DNA of 36,317 nucleotides from Spirochaetales bacterium (lineage in GTDB: Bacteria > Spirochaetota > Spirochaetia > SZUA-6 > DRHE01), in NCBI GenBank assembly GCA_030604195.1, contig JAUVWI010000032.1, positions 1 to 36,317 of the forward strand. The letters are read 5' to 3'. Under the pieces are notes generated by a model. That model worked only from the letters and a program-made list of their open reading frames with translations. It had not been told where the DNA came from and did not search any database. Below, one piece after another: positions 22,634-32,053 of the stretch. Positions within the stretch are counted from its first letter, which is position 1. Every line of letters begins with the position of its first letter. The translations under genes were made by a program, and so were the position numbers.

Positions 22634-23797
22634 TCAGGCCTCGCTTTCTATCAGGCTTTTCAGATACTTTATTTTCTTTTCACATACCTGGGCAAAACTT
22701 CCCGGCATTCTCGCCGCTTCTACCCTCTGGTCACTCCACAGCCATTCAAACTTTTTATAGAGTTTACCATACTCACTCTCTCTTAACCCCTGCCAATAGC
22801 TGCTCTTCTTTTCCTGAAGCAGCCCCGGGCTGCCTTTTCCCTGCTCTCCGATATCGGCAAAATACATGTCCAGTGGGAATCGGGAATTATATTCATCCCA
22901 TAAAGAGAGATCCTCTGTTTCAGCCGTGGCCAACTGCTTCTCCCAGAACTCCAGTACATCCTTAATATGATTAACAGGTTCAAAACCCTTCTTACCCCCG
23001 TCATAGATCGAGCAGGCCTCCAGCCCTATTATCATCTTTTCAAACTGGGAGTATTCGTATTCCGGTGACAGCAATGCCCCAAGCCGGTAATTTTTAAGCA
23101 AATCCGTATCATACAAATAATTGCGCAGGGGTGTACCCTTTACAGCCAGTCCGAACCTGCCCTCAAGGTAGATTAAAATCGAATTGTTGAACCCTGAGTA
23201 TTTCTCTTTGAACATATCATGCCACTTCCGCAGAACCCTTTCTGCCTCAATACAACCGATTGTAATAAAGATCATGTTCTTAAGCTCGAAACCCCGGGAT
23301 TCCAGGTAACTGTCTATATACTCAAAACCGTGATTAAGAGATACTCCGGAAGCCACAATATCTGCGGTATAGAGAGTGGCATCATTGGGTATGATAAATT
23401 TTCTATATTGATCCTCAGTAATCTCAAATCTGCCTTTTTTAAGGATTCTCTGGCTGGAAATGTAGGAACTGCTGTGCCATTTATAGCCGTACGCCTTTCT
23501 CAAGGCGTCTCTTACCTGGAAATTCAAACCCCCCCTCAATATATGATATACATTTACGCTTTTTGAGTTTATGCAGCTTAAACGTTCCAGTACATTTATT
23601 CCCTTCAGAGCATTGGTAACCCCATTGCGCATTAAATTGGTAAAATCACAGTTGATAATCTCCGGATGATTCATCAGGTCCCTGGTATCCCTGGTAGAGA
23701 CCACGTATCTTTTAAAATCCGGTTGTGCTGTTTGGTTTTCAATTGCATATACGGCTACCGCTTCATCCCTGAACCTTCTTACTAATTTATCACTCAT
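22634..23797 (-). CDS. Uncharacterised protein with phosphoribosyltransferase-type PRPP motif
   Basis: I do not recognise a named family. Residues 85-105 (VYHILRGGLNFQVRDALRKA) resemble the flexible-loop strand of type I phosphoribosyltransferases, and TLYTADIVASGVSL near residue 142 follows the PRPP-binding pattern (hydrophobic strand, acidic residue, small residues, glycine, Ser/Thr). The usual double acidic pair is reduced to AD. A C-terminal region of about 180 residues, rich in aromatic and charged residues, is unlike known enzymes of this fold. The ATG at 23797 has AAGGGG nine bases upstream; a TTG at 23803 is less likely. Coupling to uridine phosphorylase suggests a base-salvage or nucleotide-sensing role, which is inference. 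Confidence 0.6.
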   Translation of the reverse strand: MSDKLVRRFRDEAVAVYAIENQTAQPDFKRYVVSTRDTRDLMNHPEIINCDFTNLMRNGVTNALKGINVLERLSCINSKSVNVYHILRGGLNFQVRDALRKAYGYKWHSSSYISSQRILKKGRFEITEDQYRKFIIPNDATLYTADIVASGVSLNHGFEYIDSYLESRGFELKNMIFITIGCIEAERVLRKWHDMFKEKYSGFNNSILIYLEGRFGLAVKGTPLRNYLYDTDLLKNYRLGALLSPEYEYSQFEKMIIGLEACSIYDGGKKGFEPVNHIKDVLEFWEKQLATAETEDLSLWDEYNSRFPLDMYFADIGEQGKGSPGLLQEKKSSYWQGLRESEYGKLYKKFEWLWSDQRVEAARMPGSFAQVCEKKIKYLKSLIESEA

Positions 23798-23913
23798 TGG
23801 CAAAATCCCCTTTTCCGGTTTTAGCTATTATAGAGCGGAACTATTGGGCTGTTAAGCTGCAAACCGCTCTTTTTTAAAAAAGCTATCGACCTGATTGAAA
23901 AGAGTGTGCTACA

Positions 23914-23948
23914 TACTCTTGACTAGAGTAAGTATTGGCGCCTAACAT
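23914..23948 (+). promoter_or_regulatory. Promoter with overlapping palindrome upstream of the lipid-kinase-like gene
   Basis: TTGACT (23919-23924) and TAACAT (23943-23948) are spaced by 18 bases. The palindrome TACTCT-N5-AGAGTA (23914-23930) covers the -35 box, a typical repressor position. A strong ribosome binding site AAAGGAGG precedes the ATG at 23975. Confidence 0.45.
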
Positions 23949-23974
23949 ATAACCTGGCATATAAAAGGAGGAAT

Positions 23975-25027
23975 ATGAATCTTATAGCCGCTTACGCTGA
24001 AGGTATTTCCGAATTGACTCGCTACTCAAAGAAGGCGGAAGAGGCGCCGCTGGTTGTTGATATAATAGTCAACCCCCATGCCGGCTTCTATAGGAAAAAG
24101 CAGAAACTTAAAAAAATCATAGCTGAGTTGGAAGGCAAACTGGCGGAACTGCGCCTGCGCTATCCCGAACGAAAAATAGAGATCAAGACCGTTCATTTCA
24201 CTCAGCGCCCCGGCCAGGCGCGCGAAATCACTCTGACCATCCTGAATGAGGAAGCCAGGCGCAATTCAGGAATGGAAAGACTCCTGATAGGCGCCGGAGG
24301 TGACGGAACCAGCAACGAGATATGCACCGGTCTGATCGAGGCGGATGATTACCTGCTTGAAAATCTGCACCTGCTCCGTTTTCCATTGGGCACCGGTAAT
24401 GACGTGGCAGATGCCCATACCGTTGATGAGGCCTATGAATTGATCCTTTCACCCCACCGGGAATTAGCTATTGGCTGTATAGAAATAAACGGCCCGTATA
24501 TCGGCCCTCTTTACTCCTTTAACATTGCCAGTTTGGGAATCTGTGCATATATTGCCTATCTGACCAACAAATTCAAACGCATAATACCGGGCGATGCCTA
24601 CCTGGCCCTGGTAGACGCCGGTGTCATCTTCTATAATCACCGCGCCAAACCGGCAGTCATGGAAATCTTAATACAGAGCCACGGTAAAGAGATCCGGAAG
24701 CCTGAGTTTATTCCCTCAATGGTGGTCTTCGGTACCTCTGGCCACCGGGTATATGGCAAGGGCAAGATGATCCTGCCCGGAGATGAGAATGTCTGTATTG
24801 TTGATTCCATGAGCCTGCTGCGGAAAATGGAAACAAAGAAACTATTCTACTCAGGCGGGCACACAACCCTGCCGGAGGTTCACTTTTTTAATGCCGAAAG
24901 CCTGCAGATTTCCTATTCCGGCAACATACCGATGCAGCTCGACGGCGAGAGCTACTGGCTTGACAGGGATAATTTTCCGCTCATTCTGAAACTGCTGCCC
25001 CCAAAAATCAAGGTTTTAAGGGCTTAA
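23975..25027 (+). CDS. Diacylglycerol kinase-like lipid kinase
   Basis: A 350-residue protein of the diacylglycerol/sphingosine kinase catalytic family. It shows the N-terminal VDIIVNPHAGFYRKK, the nucleotide-binding GAGGDGTSNEI near residue 107, and FPLGTGNDVADA near residue 135, all diagnostic. A C-terminal beta-rich domain follows, ending in MQLDGESYW, where other members have the conserved D-G-E. It should phosphorylate a lipid or lipid-like alcohol at the inner membrane face. A strong ribosome binding site is present. The following histidine kinase is in the same reading frame, only two codons after this stop, so the two are coupled or could be joined by readthrough. Confidence 0.85.
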   Translation: MNLIAAYAEGISELTRYSKKAEEAPLVVDIIVNPHAGFYRKKQKLKKIIAELEGKLAELRLRYPERKIEIKTVHFTQRPGQAREITLTILNEEARRNSGMERLLIGAGGDGTSNEICTGLIEADDYLLENLHLLRFPLGTGNDVADAHTVDEAYELILSPHRELAIGCIEINGPYIGPLYSFNIASLGICAYIAYLTNKFKRIIPGDAYLALVDAGVIFYNHRAKPAVMEILIQSHGKEIRKPEFIPSMVVFGTSGHRVYGKGKMILPGDENVCIVDSMSLLRKMETKKLFYSGGHTTLPEVHFFNAESLQISYSGNIPMQLDGESYWLDRDNFPLILKLLPPKIKVLRA

Positions 25028-25033
25028 TTATCA

Positions 25034-26353
25034 GTGGCCGCAATAATTGTTCTCTCCCTGATTATGCTGGTTCTTCTGCTCAATACTCTAAAGCGCCGCC
25101 GGGTAGAAAAAAAACTGCTGCGGGCGAACTGCACGCTCAATGCTCTCATCGAGAACAATCAGGCCATAATACGGAAACAGGACGAAGTAGCCCTGCTCCA
25201 TGAAACCTGCCGGATCATCGTGGATCACGGCGGGCACCGCTTTGCCTGGATTGGCATAGCCGAAGATGATCCCGATAAGACAGTCCTGCCGGTGATTCAC
25301 CATGGACTTGAAGAGGGTTACCTTGATAAAGTTAATATTACCTGGGCGGATACTGAGCGAGGTCGCGGCCCGGCCGGTATTGCGATCCGCACCGCAAAGC
25401 CGGCCATCTGCCGCAACATATTGACTGATCCCAACTTTGCCCTGTGGCGGGCAGAGGCTGAAAATCGGGGCTACGCTTCAGCACTCTCTCTGCCCCTGAT
25501 TGTATCGGGCAAGGTTCTAGGCGTCTTGAACATTTACGCTGCCAAACCGGATGCTTTTGACCATGAAGAGACCAGCCTCCTTACTGCTCTGGCCGCTGAT
25601 TTATCTCACGGTATCGAAGCAATCAGAACAAGAGCCCAAAAGGAGCAGGCAGAAGAGGCCCGGCGGGTCAGCGAAAAGAGGTACAGGGAGCTGGCTGCGA
25701 ATCTGCAGCTTAAGATCGAAGAGGAAAGAACCCGCATAGCACGGGAACTGCATGATGAGCTGGGCCAGGATCTTACAATTCTCCGCCTGGAGCTGACCGG
25801 ACTGCGCAACGAGTTTAAAGTTGAAGAAAAATCCCCGATAGATGGATCAGCATTTGATAAAATTGAAGAGACCATAGAGTTAACCGACTCAATTATCAAG
25901 AAGAGCAGAAGCCTGGCCACCGGGCTGCGACCCGTTATCCTGGATCAGTTCGGCCTGATTGCCGGTATCGAGTGGCTGGCTGAGAACTGTCAAAAACACT
26001 CGGGTATTAAATGCCGGATAGACGATCTTCCGGAGAATGTCACTGCGGATGCTGCAGTTGTAACCGCTCTATTCCGCATCTGCCAGGAGACCGTCACCAA
26101 TATCATCCGTCATGCAGAAGCAACTGAACTTAAAATTTCCCTAACAGAGAGAGACGGGGAGCTGCTGCTGACTATTCAGGATAATGGCAGAGGCATTACC
26201 AATGAGGAACTGGCTAACCAAAAGTCCCTGGGCATACTGGGAATGCAGGAAAGAGCCAGCCTGCTGGGCGGAAGCCTGGTGATTCTCGGCAGAGGGGTAG
26301 AGGGAACCACGGTCAGCGTGACTATGCCCTGCAAAAAGAGTAAGATAGACTGA
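25034..26353 (+). CDS. GAF-domain sensor histidine kinase, NarL-partner (HisKA_3) type
   Basis: A 439-residue sensor kinase. One membrane helix (residues 2-17) is followed by a coiled linker, a GAF domain (about residues 45-200, with RGPAGIAIRTAKPAICRNI and LPLIVSGKVLGVLNIYA), the HisKA_3 phosphoacceptor with histidine near residue 239 in RIARELHDELGQDL, and a HATPase with DNGRGI and LGILGMQERASLLGG. The partner is the NarL-type regulator that begins one base after the stop. The GTG start has no good ribosome binding site and lies two codons after the previous stop in the same frame, so translation probably depends on the upstream gene. Confidence 0.9.
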   Translation: MAAIIVLSLIMLVLLLNTLKRRRVEKKLLRANCTLNALIENNQAIIRKQDEVALLHETCRIIVDHGGHRFAWIGIAEDDPDKTVLPVIHHGLEEGYLDKVNITWADTERGRGPAGIAIRTAKPAICRNILTDPNFALWRAEAENRGYASALSLPLIVSGKVLGVLNIYAAKPDAFDHEETSLLTALAADLSHGIEAIRTRAQKEQAEEARRVSEKRYRELAANLQLKIEEERTRIARELHDELGQDLTILRLELTGLRNEFKVEEKSPIDGSAFDKIEETIELTDSIIKKSRSLATGLRPVILDQFGLIAGIEWLAENCQKHSGIKCRIDDLPENVTADAAVVTALFRICQETVTNIIRHAEATELKISLTERDGELLLTIQDNGRGITNEELANQKSLGILGMQERASLLGGSLVILGRGVEGTTVSVTMPCKKSKID

Positions 26354-26354
26354 A

Positions 26355-26987
26355 ATGATCAAGGTACTGATAGCCGATGACCATCCAATAGTACGGCAGG
26401 GTTTTAAAAAGATTATCGAACAGACCAAAGATATTAAAGTGACCGGTGAAGCCGCCAATGGTCATGAGGTTATTGAAAAGGCGCGGACCGGGATATATGA
26501 CGTTATCCTTCTCGATATTTCCATGCCCGGACTGACCGGGGTGGAGGTTCTGAAGCAGTTGCGAAGTGAAGAAATTAAAATCCCGGTTTTGATACTCAGC
26601 GTTTACTCTGAGGAACAATGGGCCGTACGGGTCCTCAAGTCAGGCGCGGCGGGTTACCTGACCAAAGAGACAGCCGCTGATGAACTGATAACGGCAATCA
26701 GGGTGGCGGCGACAGGAAGAAGGTATATCGGCGCCTCCCTGGCACAGAGGCTGGCAGATTACCTTGACCCGGATTCCGGTGAAGCCCCCCATGAGAAATT
26801 ATCCGACAGGGAGTATACGGTCTTCAGGCTTATCGCTTCGGGAAAGGTTACCAGGCAGATAGCCGCGGAATTGGGCTTGAGCATCTCCACGGTAAGCACC
26901 TACCGTTACCGCATATTCGAGAAGCTCAAGGTGAGCACCAACTCAGAGCTTACCCGCTATGCAATCGAAAACAGGCTGATCGATTAG
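26355..26987 (+). CDS. NarL/FixJ-family response regulator
   Basis: A 210-residue transcriptional regulator. The receiver domain has the acidic pair DD near residue 8, the phosphoacceptor Asp54 in VILLDISMPG, the switch serine in ILSVYS and lysine in GYLTKE. The C-terminal LuxR-type helix-turn-helix spans LSDREYTVFRLIASGK and SISTVSTYRYRIFEKLKVS. It begins one base after the stop of the GAF histidine kinase and is the evident partner. The target genes are unknown; the chemotaxis genes downstream are candidates. Confidence 0.95.
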   Translation: MIKVLIADDHPIVRQGFKKIIEQTKDIKVTGEAANGHEVIEKARTGIYDVILLDISMPGLTGVEVLKQLRSEEIKIPVLILSVYSEEQWAVRVLKSGAAGYLTKETAADELITAIRVAATGRRYIGASLAQRLADYLDPDSGEAPHEKLSDREYTVFRLIASGKVTRQIAAELGLSISTVSTYRYRIFEKLKVSTNSELTRYAIENRLID

Positions 26988-27146
26988 TTCTGCCATCCTG
27001 ATCCTGTAGTATTTTTGCTACAAAAGAATAGACAAAATACGACAAAAAAATCACAGAATCCACGATACAAAAAGCTCTTCCGGCGGGCTATTGTTAACCT
27101 GATCAAAGAATTATCGTTTTTTTAGGAGAGGCGGGAATTCCAACCT

Positions 27147-27515
27147 ATGAAATTGCTGATTGCCGATGACTCAACATTTTTACGTCAACGACTGTCGCAC
27201 CTTATTACCGAATTTACAGGAATAGAAAATATTATATATGCTGAGGATGTGCCCGCGGCAATTAAAACCATAGAAACAGAAAGACCCGATGTTGTGGTGC
27301 TTGATATCCAGATGCCCGGCGGCAGCGGCATAGATGTGCTTAAAAAGGTTCAGAAGGAAAATCAAAGACCCATTTTCATTGTCTTTACCAATTATCCCTA
27401 TCCCCGCTTCAGAAAGTCCTGCCTGGCAGCGGGCGCCGACTTCTTTCTTGACAAATCCTTTGATCATAATGAATTGCTTGTTGTATTGAAAAAGTTAAAA
27501 GAGGAATTACTTTAG
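27147..27515 (+). CDS. Single-domain response regulator (CheY-like)
   Basis: A 122-residue receiver without an output domain. The acidic pair is in IADDS, the phosphoacceptor is Asp53 in VVLDIQMPGGSG, and the conserved threonine and lysine are in VFTNYP and FFLDKSF. It lies 24 bases before the chemoreceptor gene in the same direction, so it may carry the signal of that receptor system, or act as a phosphate sink. It is not an obvious flagellar CheY, and no kinase gene follows. AGGAGAGG lies somewhat far upstream of the ATG. Confidence 0.87.
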   Translation: MKLLIADDSTFLRQRLSHLITEFTGIENIIYAEDVPAAIKTIETERPDVVVLDIQMPGGSGIDVLKKVQKENQRPIFIVFTNYPYPRFRKSCLAAGADFFLDKSFDHNELLVVLKKLKEELL

Positions 27516-27539
27516 AAAACTTTATAGAAGGAGGAGAGT

Positions 27540-29546
27540 ATGTTTAAAAACATGAAACTGGCGCTTAAAATCGGCGGTGGCTTTGTCATTGTGCTGATTT
27601 TAACCACCGCAGTCGGCTTTATCGGCTGGAATGGTATGACCGGTGTGGTTGACAGGGTGGACAAGGCTGACGATGCCAACCGTCTGGTGAAATACATGCT
27701 TGAAGCGCGGCAGCAGGAGAAGAACTTCATCCTGCGAGGTGACAGCGAGTATATCGAAAAGGTAGCTGCCATAATCACAAACGTTAAAGAACAGGCTGCA
27801 GCAACCAGGGTCAAGTTCAAAGACCCGGTCAACCAGAAACAGATGGATGATATCCTCGCGGCAATCAATAAATATGAAAAAGCCTTTAATCTGTATGTGG
27901 ACCTGCATGAAGAAGGTAAGCTTGCCGACGGTAAAATGGTGGCCGCAGCCAGGGCAGTGCAGGCCCAGGCTGAAGAGATCCTCAAGGAACAGATGGCTGA
28001 TTATTTAAAACTGCGTGAAGCTAATGCAGCAGACAGCCTTTTAGATGACAAATTGACCAAAAGGGCAAATGCCAACCAGATCATCAAATGGATACTGGAG
28101 TGCCGCAGGCATGAGAAAAATTACCAACTGCGGGATGACCTTGAGTATAAAGAGAAGGTGGATGAAGTTGCAACTGATGTAATCAACCTGGCAAGAAATA
28201 TGAGGTCCAGATTCAACCAGGCCCACAACCAGGAACAAACGGATATGGTTATAGCCCAGGGTCAGGCCTACCTGGCAGCTTTTGATGAGTATGTAGAAAT
28301 TGACGTAAAAATGGACAAAGCGGAAGATGAGATGGTACAGGCCGCAAGGAAAACGGATCAAGTGGCAACAGAAACCCGGGCCGATCAGAAGGCCAAGATG
28401 GAGCAAGAAATTGCCAGGGCCACCATGATGATTCTTGCCGGCGCCATTATAGCGGTTGTCTTCGGCCTGCTCATGGCCGTACTGATTACCCTCTCCATTA
28501 CCGGGGTCATGAAGAAGGGCGTTGAATTTGCCCGCTCCATTGCGGCAGGTGACCTGACCGCTGATCTTGATGTAAACCAGAAGGATGAGATAGGAATATT
28601 GGCCAAAGCCTTGCAGGATATGGTTTTTAAGCTGCGTGATATTGTGGGAGAGATTAACTCAGCAGCCCAGAATGTAGCTGCCGGCAGTGAGGAGCTCAGT
28701 TCCACGGCCCAGGAGATGTCCCAGGGGGCTACGGAACAGGCTGCATCCGGAGAGGAGGTATCATCCTCCATGGAAGAGATGGGATCAAATATCAAGCAGA
28801 ATGCGGACAATGCCCTGCAGACCGAGAAGATCTCTCAGAAAGCGGCAGCCGATGCCCAGGAGAGCGGCAGCGCGGTCAACGAGGCTGTTGAGGCCATGAA
28901 CCAGATCGCTGCCAAGATATCGATAATCGAAGAGATAGCCCGCCAGACCAACCTGTTGGCTCTGAATGCAGCAATCGAGGCGGCGCGCGCCGGTGAACAC
29001 GGCAAGGGCTTTGCCGTGGTAGCATCGGAGGTAAGGAAGCTGGCCGAACGCAGCCAGACTGCAGCCGCTGAAATAAGCGGCCTCTCAGGCTCAACTGTTC
29101 AGGTGGCCACCCAGGCAGGTGAGATGCTGGTCAAGCTGGTGCCTGATATCCAGAAGACTGCCGAACTGGTGCAGGAGATAAGCGCAGCCAGCGCCGAGCA
29201 GAACTCCGGTGTTGATCAGATCAACAAGGCCCTGGCTCAACTTGATACGGTGATCCAGCAGAATGCCTCAGCCTCGGAAGAGATGGCTTCCACCTCGGAA
29301 GAGCTCTCCAGCCAGGCCGAGCAGATGCAAAGCGCCATGGAGTTCTTCAAAGTAGACGGCGCCGGCGGAGCTGTTAAAAGGCAGATGCTGCCCGGTCCCA
29401 CCACCGGGGAGGAGCGCCAGGCGGCCCGAAAACTCCACAAAATCGCTGTGGCCCATGTGGAGAAGGAGTCAACAGGTATCACTCTTCACCAGGAGAATAG
29501 TGAAAACGCTGTGGACAAACAAGATTCTGAGTTTGAAGAGTATTAA
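27540..29546 (+). CDS. Methyl-accepting chemotaxis protein with HBM-type sensor domain
   Basis: A 668-residue membrane receptor. A first helix (about residues 11-31) and a second (about 293-315) flank a long helical periplasmic region with two related segments, [20 protein letters not shown] and [20 protein letters not shown], which is the helical bimodular arrangement. A HAMP domain follows, then the signalling domain, with the hairpin tip [20 protein letters not shown] and [18 protein letters not shown]. Studied HBM receptors bind organic acids such as malate, succinate and acetate. A strong GGAGG precedes the ATG. cheW follows 15 bases later. No adaptation enzymes are encoded nearby. Confidence 0.93.
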   Translation: MFKNMKLALKIGGGFVIVLILTTAVGFIGWNGMTGVVDRVDKADDANRLVKYMLEARQQEKNFILRGDSEYIEKVAAIITNVKEQAAATRVKFKDPVNQKQMDDILAAINKYEKAFNLYVDLHEEGKLADGKMVAAARAVQAQAEEILKEQMADYLKLREANAADSLLDDKLTKRANANQIIKWILECRRHEKNYQLRDDLEYKEKVDEVATDVINLARNMRSRFNQAHNQEQTDMVIAQGQAYLAAFDEYVEIDVKMDKAEDEMVQAARKTDQVATETRADQKAKMEQEIARATMMILAGAIIAVVFGLLMAVLITLSITGVMKKGVEFARSIAAGDLTADLDVNQKDEIGILAKALQDMVFKLRDIVGEINSAAQNVAAGSEELSSTAQEMSQGATEQAASGEEVSSSMEEMGSNIKQNADNALQTEKISQKAAADAQESGSAVNEAVEAMNQIAAKISIIEEIARQTNLLALNAAIEAARAGEHGKGFAVVASEVRKLAERSQTAAAEISGLSGSTVQVATQAGEMLVKLVPDIQKTAELVQEISAASAEQNSGVDQINKALAQLDTVIQQNASASEEMASTSEELSSQAEQMQSAMEFFKVDGAGGAVKRQMLPGPTTGEERQAARKLHKIAVAHVEKESTGITLHQENSENAVDKQDSEFEEY

Positions 29547-29561
29547 AAAGGAGGCGGAATT

Positions 29562-30101
29562 ATGGCAACAGATGTAGCAGAACTTACCCAGTTCCTGACC
29601 TTTAAGCTGGGAGAAGAAGTATTCGCCATTGATGTTTCCCAGGCCCAGGAAGTTCTTGAAGTGGTCGCTATTACCAGGGTGCCCAGAACCCCTGAATTTA
29701 TGACCGGGGTTATCAATTTGCGAGGCAGCGTGGTGCCTGTAGTTGATTTGCGCCTTAAATTCGACATGGAAAAAGCGGAAAGGACTATAGACACCTGTAT
29801 TATTGTAATGGAGGTTTACCTGGGCAAAGAAACAGTGGTACTCGGGGCACTGGTGGATTCAGTCCAGGAGGTGATCGAGCTGGAACCCGGGCAGATCGAG
29901 CCCCCTCCTAAGATCGGCACCAACCTCAATACCGATTTTATCAGGGGTATGGGGAAGAGGGATGAGCAGTTCATCATCATCCTCGATATAGACAGGATAT
30001 TCACTGAAGAAGAGCTCAGCCAGGTTAAAGAGACGGAAAGGGTTGTAGCCGGCGGCGATGCGGCGGCTGCAAATAGCAGCCGACCGCAGGAAGTCCTTTA
30101 G
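29562..30101 (+). CDS. cheW: Chemotaxis coupling protein CheW
   Basis: A 179-residue scaffold that joins receptors to the CheA kinase. It shows the CheW fold with LTFKLGEEVFAIDVSQAQEV at the N-terminus and VPRTPEFMTGVINLRGSVVPVVDLR near residue 45. AAAGGAGG lies just upstream of the ATG. It is cotranscribed with the receptor. No CheA gene is in the window, so the partner kinase must lie elsewhere. A run of about 25 residues at the C-terminus beyond the domain is polar and alanine-rich. Confidence 0.95.
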   Translation: MATDVAELTQFLTFKLGEEVFAIDVSQAQEVLEVVAITRVPRTPEFMTGVINLRGSVVPVVDLRLKFDMEKAERTIDTCIIVMEVYLGKETVVLGALVDSVQEVIELEPGQIEPPPKIGTNLNTDFIRGMGKRDEQFIIILDIDRIFTEEELSQVKETERVVAGGDAAAANSSRPQEVL

Positions 30102-30130
30102 GGCGGCCGCAGGCAGAATAAAATGAAAGA

Positions 30131-30194
30131 GCAGAGAGTATGCCCAAAGGTATAGCAAAAAAACTATTATTCCACTTCCTGGCATTCTCTCTGC
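30131..30194 (+). other. Long stem-loop between cheW and aspS
   Basis: GCAGAGAGTATGCC (30131-30144) pairs with GGCATTCTCTCTGC (30181-30194) over 14 positions with one mismatch, around a 36-base loop. No strong T-run follows, so it is not a classic intrinsic terminator. A 26-codon frame of hydrophobic character (30140-30220) begins inside it. No T-box features are seen before aspS. Confidence 0.45.
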
Positions 30195-30238
30195 TTTCCT
30201 ATTGCCTCGCAGCGCTTTAAAATGATAGATTCTTTTCC

Positions 30239-32011
30239 ATGGAAAAGATGAAGAGGACCATTACCTGCGGTGAATTAAACAAAAACCATTTAGCTGAAAA
30301 AGTAACCATAAACGGCTGGGTGCACCGCCACCGTGATCACGGCAACATCAAATTTATCAACTTGAGAGACCGCTATGGGATAACCCAGGTGGTAATAGAT
30401 GCTGATGCGTCCCCGGAATTGAAAAATACAGCTTCAGAGCTGAAATTCGAGTATTGCATAGCGGTTCAGGGTGAGGTGCGTTCACGCCCGGATAACATGG
30501 TAAACCCGGCAATGCAGACCGGTGAAATTGAGGTTAAGGCGGAGAATATTCAGATCCTGTCCACCTGTGCCGCTGTGCCCTTTATGATCGATGAGCGCAC
30601 TGAAGCCAGGGAAGACCTTCGTCTTCAGTACCGCTATCTTGATTTAAGAAGCTTCTCCATGCAGAAAAATATAAGGCTGCGCCACGAGGTAACTTTTCAA
30701 GTTCGGGAATACCTGATCGGCAGAGGTTTCATGGAAATTGAAACCCCCACCCTGATCCGCTCAACACCCGAAGGGGCGCGGGATTTCTTAGTGCCCTCCC
30801 GCCTGCACAGCGGCAAATTCTATGCCCTGCCCCAGTCTCCGCAGCTGTACAAGCAACTATTAATGGTTTCCGGTTTTGATAAGTATTTTCAGATCGCCCA
30901 CTGTTTCCGTGATGAGGATGCCCGCGGCGACCGCCAGATTGAGCATACCCAGATCGACCTGGAAATGAGTTTTGTTTCCAAAGAGGATGTCTTTGAGGTA
31001 ATTGAAGGAATGCTGCAGCATGTATTCCGCAAGACTCTGAATAAAGAGCTTAAGGTTCCCTTCCTCAGGCTCTCCTATGACCAGGCCATGGACAGATATG
31101 GTTCAGACAAACCGGACCTGCGCTTTGACCTGGAGATAAAGGACTTAAGCTCCCTGCTTGCGCAGGGAGATTTCCGGCTCTTTAAAGATGTGGTTGGCGC
31201 AGGTGGTGTGGTTAAAGCACTGGTGGCGCCAGGCTGCTCGGGTTTCTCCAGAAAAGAGATCTCCCGGCTGGAGGAAACAGCCAGGATATTCAAAGCAAAG
31301 GGACTGGCATGGATGAAGGTCACTGAAGAAGGTCTGGAGGGAGGCATCTCCCGCTTCTACAGCGACCTCTCAGAGGCGATTATCAAAGAAACAGGCGCCG
31401 AGCCCGGAGACCTGCTGCTCTTTGTGGGCGACACCTGGAAAACCGCCTGCACTTCTCTTGGCGCAGTCAGAAATGAGTTGGCCGCAAAGCTTAAGCTCTA
31501 TGATGAAAATAACTTCAATTTTGCCTGGATAATTGATTTTCCCCTCTTCGAATGGAGTGAAGAAGAAAAGCGCTGGGAACCGTCTCATCACATGTTCAGC
31601 ATGCCCCAGGAGCAGTACCTCGATACCCTGGAAGAGAATCCCGGCCGGGTTAAAGGCGATCTCTATGACCTGGTCTGTAATGGGGTGGAACTGGCCTCCG
31701 GTTCGATTCGTATCCACGATCCTGAACTCCAGAAGCGGATATTCAATATCATCGGTCTCTCTTTCGAGGAAGCCGGGCGCAGATTCGGTTTTCTGCTGGA
31801 GGCTTTCAAGTACGGAGCTCCGCCCCATGGCGGAATTGCTCCCGGCCTTGACCGGCTGGTAATGCTGATGGCCGGTGAATCGACTATTCGTGAGGTCATA
31901 ACCTTTCCCAAGAACACTCTTGGCTTCTCACCCATGGATGACTGTCCATCGTCTGTAGGCAGGGAACAGCTTGATGAGCTTCACTTAGAGATTACAGAAC
32001 CAGCTCCCTAA
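30239..32011 (+). CDS. aspS: Aspartyl-tRNA synthetase, bacterial type
   Basis: A class II aminoacyl-tRNA synthetase of 590 residues that charges tRNA-Asp (and tRNA-Asn in nondiscriminating forms). The N-terminal anticodon-binding OB fold has VTINGWVHRHRDHGNIKFI. Motif 2 lies in HCFRDEDARGDRQIEHTQID, the bacterial GAD insert follows at about residues 300-420, and motif 3 is near GGIAPGLDRLVMLM. The length is normal for the bacterial type. No ribosome binding site is visible before the ATG at 30239; a second ATG at 30248 is an alternative start. Confidence 0.95.
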   Translation: MEKMKRTITCGELNKNHLAEKVTINGWVHRHRDHGNIKFINLRDRYGITQVVIDADASPELKNTASELKFEYCIAVQGEVRSRPDNMVNPAMQTGEIEVKAENIQILSTCAAVPFMIDERTEAREDLRLQYRYLDLRSFSMQKNIRLRHEVTFQVREYLIGRGFMEIETPTLIRSTPEGARDFLVPSRLHSGKFYALPQSPQLYKQLLMVSGFDKYFQIAHCFRDEDARGDRQIEHTQIDLEMSFVSKEDVFEVIEGMLQHVFRKTLNKELKVPFLRLSYDQAMDRYGSDKPDLRFDLEIKDLSSLLAQGDFRLFKDVVGAGGVVKALVAPGCSGFSRKEISRLEETARIFKAKGLAWMKVTEEGLEGGISRFYSDLSEAIIKETGAEPGDLLLFVGDTWKTACTSLGAVRNELAAKLKLYDENNFNFAWIIDFPLFEWSEEEKRWEPSHHMFSMPQEQYLDTLEENPGRVKGDLYDLVCNGVELASGSIRIHDPELQKRIFNIIGLSFEEAGRRFGFLLEAFKYGAPPHGGIAPGLDRLVMLMAGESTIREVITFPKNTLGFSPMDDCPSSVGREQLDELHLEITEPAP

Positions 32012-32053
32012 GCAGAGCCGGTGCGTCAATCTATTAAAGGAAGTGAGCAAAAC

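Noticed and set aside
30102-30238. T-box leader upstream of aspS
   Set aside because: The gap is too short and lacks the conserved T-box and specifier-loop features.
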